Source: Nitrososphaerota archaeon (GTDB taxonomy: Archaea; Thermoproteota; Nitrososphaeria; Nitrososphaerales; UBA183). From it: DNA of 7,972 bases. The DNA lies in the NCBI GenBank assembly GCA_029785235.1, contig JAFMAA010000045.1, positions 1 to 7,972 on the forward strand, written 5' to 3'. Shown piece after piece: positions 5,442 to 7,972 of the stretch. A model generated the notes under the pieces. The model did not search any database and was not told the origin of the DNA. It saw nothing but the letters and a program-made list of their open reading frames with translations. The stretch's first letter is position 1, and every line of letters begins with the position of its first letter. Position numbers and translations under genes: made by a program.

Positions 5442-6627
5442 GAAGGGATTTCTCCCTCTCGGCAAACTCCGCCCGAATGGTATGCTCATCGGGCTCCAGG
5501 CTGACCAGGGGCTCGATCTGAAGGTAGGCGCTGATAAGGTCCTCCTCGTGGATTGTATCGGAATGGTTGTAAACGAATGAGATATCAAAAACATGGCCTT
5601 CGAAGAAACCGCGCATCTCTTTGGCGACCTTGGCGTGGGCTCCCTCCGTCTCGAAGCTGTGTCTCAGCGCGTGGCTGTGCCATGCTGTCGCGTCTCCGTT
5701 CTTGACCAGCCCCTGCCTGAAGAGGGCCCGGGCCGTGCCCTTCAGCGTCGCGTTCAGATGGCTAGCGTTCATGGGGCCGCCCTTCCCCATGAAGATCAGA
5801 TCATTTTGGCCCGGCTCTCTGCCCTGAAGGTCCGCCCACTTTTCGCGCCAGAGCTTCAGCCCGATTATCGAGTCCCTACCGAGATAGGTATGGTACGCTT
5901 TTTTGTGCCTCTTTCGCCCGTAGAATTGCAGCTTCAGGGGATACTCGTCTCTGAACGCTCCCCAGGTCAGACTCAGAACGCGGTTGATTTCCGCCGAGCT
6001 CTGCCAGATCATCAGAAGAGGGAGCTTCTGGCCTAGAGGCATAGCTTTCAAGACTGTCCTTACGTCTTCAGCCGTGAGAGCCGGGGGCGGCGGCGTCGGG
6101 CTCTGCGTGGAAACCCTGAAATCGCCGAAGAGAGGTGAGTCGTTGGATTGGTAGAATCGCTTCACGGCGCTGGCGACGGAGTTGCGATAGCTTTCGGGGG
6201 AACCTTTCTCGACCAGGACGGTATTGACGTATTCGCTGAGATAATCGGTGTGCCTCCTTTTGGCTGTCGTGTCCGTAGGGTCAGACTTGAAGACGCAGAC
6301 AAGATTATCCTGGATGACGGCGTCCGGGCTGAGAAGGACCCCCTTCACATTTCGAAGCCATTTGAGGAAATGAAGGAGATTCGCGGAATAGGCCCGCTTG
6401 GTTCCGGCCTTGCCATACCCTCTTAGGAATCTGTCGACGGAATCAGCCGGACCCATCGCCTTCAGGTCCCGTACCCGTCTCTCTAGCTCGTTGGTGTATT
6501 GTTTCTCGACTGAGGTAGGCTGCCTTTCTCCTTCAGGCATGCCGTCTATAACCGGCTCGTTTTTGTCCTGCGTTACCACGCGCCCTCTAAGCCTTATGCT
6601 GTTAATATGACTTCGGAATAACTGCAC
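5341..6627 (-). CDS. Tyrosine recombinase (integrase), archaeal type
   Basis: This is a 428-residue protein from GTG 6627, five bases after the upstream ATPase stop. GTG 6579 is a good alternative start (412 residues) with its own TATA-like box 26 bases away. Residues about 60-170 resemble the N-terminal SAM-like core-binding domain (FLRGYGKAGTKRAYSANLLH). The catalytic domain spans about 183-375. It has a lysine-rich beta-hairpin GRKRHKKAYHTYLG (237-250), box II HALRH (319-323, with His319/Arg322), GH at 344-345 and Tyr353 in VYNH as the likely nucleophile. Tyr368 in AYLQIEPL, a segment typical of some archaeal integrases, follows. The first catalytic Arg is not where expected (213-216 read EINR). 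The C-terminus (about 384-413) is a coiled coil. The probable role is integration, excision or dimer resolution of the element. No target tRNA or clear att site was found. Confidence 0.88.
   Translation of the reverse strand: MQLFRSHINSIRLRGRVVTQDKNEPVIDGMPEGERQPTSVEKQYTNELERRVRDLKAMGPADSVDRFLRGYGKAGTKRAYSANLLHFLKWLRNVKGVLLSPDAVIQDNLVCVFKSDPTDTTAKRRHTDYLSEYVNTVLVEKGSPESYRNSVASAVKRFYQSNDSPLFGDFRVSTQSPTPPPPALTAEDVRTVLKAMPLGQKLPLLMIWQSSAEINRVLSLTWGAFRDEYPLKLQFYGRKRHKKAYHTYLGRDSIIGLKLWREKWADLQGREPGQNDLIFMGKGGPMNASHLNATLKGTARALFRQGLVKNGDATAWHSHALRHSFETEGAHAKVAKEMRGFFEGHVFDISFVYNHSDTIHEEDLISAYLQIEPLVSLEPDEHTIRAEFAEREKSLLSRVEKAEALLSELKSELGVPQTAPPQSLRPGP
6601..6609 (-). promoter_or_regulatory. TATA-like box for the recombinase alternative start
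   Basis: On the minus strand this reads CATATTAAC. Its centre (6605) is 26 bases from GTG 6579, the in-frame 17th codon of the longest recombinase reading. This is the spacing of a leaderless archaeal promoter, so the recombinase may have its own transcript starting inside the annotated frame. It is also in coding sequence if the long start is used, so the assignment is tentative. Confidence 0.35.
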
Positions 6628-6632
6628 AGGTG

Positions 6633-7310
6633 CTATCCTGTGCTCAAGTTAGTCGCATTGTTTGACTGGATTTCTGGCTCCCAGGGCCTCGGCTTAAAGA
6701 CCCTGGCGATCCCTTCGTACACCCGCCAGTCCGTCGTTACCAGGATCACTTTCCGGGCAAACTTCCGTCCCTCTATGAGAAGGGCTCTCAGGTTCGCGTC
6801 CTGGGCGAACCGGTGCCCCTCTTCTATCACTATCACCCAGGGCCTGAGCTCCCCGGCGTTCTTGAGATAGTTCAGGTGCCCGAAGATCGCGGACGCCTCC
6901 CCCTTCGAAGCTTCAACGTTCGGGTTGGAGACGAACCTGAATCTCCCCCCTCTGTCCCACTTCCGCGAGAAGAGAGCCCCCAGGTCCGCCTTCTCCAGCT
7001 CTTTGTATTCGTCTGTCACATCCAGGACGAAGACGGGGCCGTCCCATCGGGCGAGAAGGTCCCTTACGGCCGTGGTCTTCCCCGCCCCCGACTCCCCGGT
7101 CACTATCACCGGCTTGGTCCCGAGCCTTTCGAAGACTATCGAGTATTCGGCCGGCGGGATAGTCTGCCCTTTCGTCATTTCTAGGATGGTGTAATTGAAG
7201 AGGGCTGAGAGGTTCCGAAAGCCTAGTTCTTTCTTCAGGGCCTGGAGCTTCCGCCGGGTGTCCTTCGTCACCCTGATTGAAGTCCCATGTTTGTATGTTG
7301 GTTCGCTCAA
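6633..7310 (-). CDS. Ribbon-helix-helix plus HerA/FtsK-like P-loop ATPase
   Basis: This is a 225-residue protein. Its TTG start (7310) overlaps the upstream stop as TTGA. Residues about 9-46 (GTSIRVTKDTRRKLQALKKE, then LGFRNLSALFNYTILEM) fit a ribbon-helix-helix DNA-binding domain: one strand and two helices. The ATPase follows: Walker A TGESGAGKTT (71-80, Lys78), Walker B WVIVIEEGHRF (158-168, close to the EEAHRF of HerA-type translocases) and EGRKFARKVILVTTDWRV (180-197), matching the GRK-x-LVTQ segment of that group, with Thr-Asp where Thr-Gln is usual. The size is near that of viral genome-packaging ATPases, but partition or transfer is equally possible. An own DNA-binding domain on a DNA-translocating ATPase suggests site-specific loading. 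It is cotranscribed with an AbrB-like protein and probably with the recombinase. Confidence 0.8.
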   Translation of the reverse strand: MSEPTYKHGTSIRVTKDTRRKLQALKKELGFRNLSALFNYTILEMTKGQTIPPAEYSIVFERLGTKPVIVTGESGAGKTTAVRDLLARWDGPVFVLDVTDEYKELEKADLGALFSRKWDRGGRFRFVSNPNVEASKGEASAIFGHLNYLKNAGELRPWVIVIEEGHRFAQDANLRALLIEGRKFARKVILVTTDWRVYEGIARVFKPRPWEPEIQSNNATNLSTG

Positions 7311-7564
7311 GCCGAGCCGCCTTCGGGCGCTTCTTCCTCATCTGACTCTGTACCCTCTTCATGCACGTACCCCGGCTCGCCCGGCAATGGCTCAGGTGTG
7401 ACGCTCGCCTCAATCGTCAGGAGAGGTTCGTGGATGTCCCACTTGAGGATGATGTGGTCAGGTTCGAAACCGGGCCGGGCTCTCAGTCGCTTCACCCATG
7501 GGACCGGCAAAGCAACGCATGCCGATCCACCGACCCTCATTATCCTGCGTCTTTCGGTTGTCAT
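7307..7564 (-). CDS. AbrB/SpoVT-like swapped-hairpin protein
   Basis: This is an 85-residue protein from ATG 7564. Residues 6-52 (RRIMRVGGSACVALPVPWVK, then RARPGFEPDHIILKWDIHEP and LLTIEA) follow the AbrB-type pattern: strand with GGS, strand V-x-L-P, a short helix, F-x-P-[GD]-D/H, strand, strand. This fold binds DNA as a dimer and is used as antitoxin, partition or global regulator. The rest (about 58-85) is an acidic Pro/Glu tail (EEGTESDEEEAPEGG), possibly a disordered interaction segment. The stop overlaps the start of the downstream ATPase gene, so they are coupled and may act together. TTTAAC repeats immediately upstream (7571-7606) are candidate autoregulatory sites. No toxin gene is visible next to it. 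Confidence 0.75.
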   Translation of the reverse strand: MTTERRRIMRVGGSACVALPVPWVKRLRARPGFEPDHIILKWDIHEPLLTIEASVTPEPLPGEPGYVHEEGTESDEEEAPEGGSA

Positions 7565-7570
7565 GCCTCA

Positions 7571-7606
7571 TTTAACCGCGTTTAACCGAATGTGCGGGGT
7601 TTAACG
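7571..7606. repeat. TTTAAC repeats upstream of the AbrB-like gene
   Basis: TTTAACCGCG (7571-7580) is followed directly by TTTAACCGAA (7581-7590), and TTTAACG recurs at 7600-7606. An inverted copy, GTTAAAC, lies at 7700-7706. The two tandem copies are ten bases apart, about one helical turn, which suits cooperative binding by a dimeric regulator such as the AbrB-like product. One of them may also serve as the minus-strand TATA-like element. With only three short copies, chance cannot be excluded. Confidence 0.45.
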
Positions 7607-7735
7607 CAACGCGATAAGACTCTCCTATCAATAGTGACTTTTGAGAACAAGCTAGAATCTCGCCGCGTTTCAAAGATTATTCAACCTCTGAAGGGTCACG
7701 TTAAACTATAGGCAGGGGGGCTCGTCAAACCAGCC

Positions 7736-7759
7736 ATAGGGGGGATACACCCCCCCTAT
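7736..7759. repeat. G/C-rich hairpin with 9-bp stem
   Basis: ATAGGGGGG pairs perfectly with CCCCCCTAT across a six-base loop (ATACAC). Another run of six G (7715-7720) lies 18 bases to the left. There is no T-tract typical of an intrinsic terminator right after the stem on either strand. It could stop minus-strand read-through from the right-edge gene, or be part of an origin. Confidence 0.6.
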
Positions 7760-7761
7760 AC

Positions 7762-7775
7762 ACTAACTAGTTAGT
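7762..7775. repeat. 14-bp perfect palindrome
   Basis: ACTAACTAGTTAGT is identical to its reverse complement and lies two bases from the preceding hairpin. Part of it begins the 18-base segment 7766-7783, which recurs imperfectly (14 of 18 bases) at 7815-7832, where the shared core is ACTAGTT followed by TGACT. It is a candidate site for a dimeric protein such as the AbrB-like, RHH or recombinase product. Confidence 0.5.
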
Positions 7776-7856
7776 TGACTAGGAGAATCCAAAAGGACCT
7801 CCAGTCCTCCAGCTACTAGTTTACTGACTTGGTATTTCGAGGCCGAAGGAGCCTGG

Positions 7857-7972
7857 TTATGAGCTCAAAACCCAGGGGGTCCTGGGGTCAAAAGGCGTGA
7901 CCTGTACCCGCTCAAAGTCGGGACCGGCAAACTCCCTATGACAATGTGGGCAAGTCTTTGGGGGCTCCACGC
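7857..7972 (-). CDS. Small zinc-ribbon protein, C-terminal part (runs off right edge)
   Basis: On the minus strand a frame open from the window edge gives 37 residues, beginning VEPPKTCPHCHREFAGPDFE and ending TPWVLSS before TAA (7859-7857). CPHC is a typical zinc knuckle. The first readable codon is GTG, which could be a start, but the match to the left-edge gene suggests this is only the second half of a longer ribbon protein. The first six residues (VEPPKT) align in frame with VELPKS at the left edge, and 15 of 20 bases match (7953-7972 against 3-22). The coding sequence for PRTPW contains a perfect 6-bp hairpin (CCCAGG/CCTGGG, 7871-7886). The function is unknown. Confidence 0.55.
   Translation of the reverse strand, partial: VEPPKTCPHCHREFAGPDFERVQVTPFDPRTPWVLSS

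Larger units (their letters stand above)
7565..7856. other. Non-coding control region, candidate origin or att region
   Basis: No convincing reading frame was found on either strand over these 292 bases. They lie upstream of the minus-strand AbrB/ATPase/recombinase operon and downstream of the right-edge gene. They hold TTTAAC repeats, an inverted GTTAAAC copy, a G/C-rich hairpin, a 14-bp palindrome, an 18-base imperfect direct repeat and a small AGGAC/GTCCT hairpin (7794-7808). The density of symmetric sequence is much higher than elsewhere in the window. The operon promoter must lie here, and an origin or recombinase site is plausible. Confidence 0.5.

Noticed and set aside
6913..7413. A 166-residue minus-strand frame over the ATPase and AbrB-like genes.
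   Set aside because: It is rich in Arg, Pro and Gly without motifs. The overlapping frames contain the Walker motifs, RHH and AbrB patterns and are linked by a TTGA overlap.
50..7813. An 11-base match in opposite orientation between 50-60 (GCTGGAGGACT) and 7803-7813.
   Set aside because: Matches of this length are expected by chance in an 8-kb window, and it does not extend.
7500..7931. Repeated GGGACCGGCAAA at 7500-7511 and 7920-7931.
   Set aside because: It is short, both copies lie in minus-strand coding sequence in different protein contexts, and flanks do not match.
1..7972. The two edge genes might be one gene split by linearising a circular 7972-base element.
   Set aside because: Joining the end to the start leaves the two halves out of frame by one base, and the VELPKS/VEPPKT stretches would be duplicated with differences. 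Two homologous genes fit better. A circle with sequence missing at the junction cannot be excluded.

Overview
The window looks like most of a small archaeal mobile replicon (plasmid, integrative element or virus-like element). Three things point to Archaea: AT-rich TATA-like boxes about 26-28 bases from apparently leaderless starts (1369, and GTG alternatives at 1314 and 6579); an archaeal-style tyrosine recombinase; and an unusual number of small zinc-ribbon proteins. Strong GGAGG Shine-Dalgarno sites precede several internal operon genes, so both leaderless and SD-led initiation seem to be used. The lineage cannot be fixed from the sequence. The GC-rich composition and the recombinase tail would fit, for example, a Bathyarchaeia-, Thaumarchaeota- or Thermoplasmata-type host, but this is inference.

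Layout. The left edge (1-317) carries two minus-strand small proteins, TTG/ATG-started and head-to-tail, the second running off the window. A plus-strand zinc-finger protein (about 410-700) converges with a minus-strand winged-helix protein (697-1320), their stop codons sharing CTAG. A 48-base divergent control region (1321-1368) has one central TATA element and a 17-bp perfect palindrome. From it runs the main plus-strand operon of tightly overlapping genes: rubredoxin-like zinc ribbon (1369), second CxxC protein (1562), unknown 135-aa protein (1741), primase-polymerase (2145), AAA+ helicase-like ATPase with winged helix and C-terminal zinc ribbon (2934), winged-helix/zinc-ribbon protein with slight TFB resemblance (4658), and possibly a 38-aa helical peptide (5325). 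Most junctions are ATGA overlaps or stop-start contacts.

A convergent minus-strand operon occupies 7564 to 5341: AbrB-like protein, ribbon-helix-helix plus HerA/FtsK-like ATPase, and tyrosine recombinase. Upstream of it, 7565-7856 is non-coding and holds TTTAAC repeats, a 9-bp G/C hairpin, a 14-bp palindrome and an imperfect direct repeat; this is the best non-coding candidate for an origin, att site or control region. The right edge is the 3' part of another minus-strand zinc-ribbon gene, apparently homologous to the gene at the left edge.

Inferred way of working: the primase-polymerase and AAA+ ATPase form the replication core; the winged-helix and TFB-like proteins regulate it; the recombinase integrates or resolves the element; and the AbrB plus RHH-HerA pair could serve partition, transfer or packaging. 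No capsid, conjugation, CRISPR, tRNA or rRNA gene is visible.
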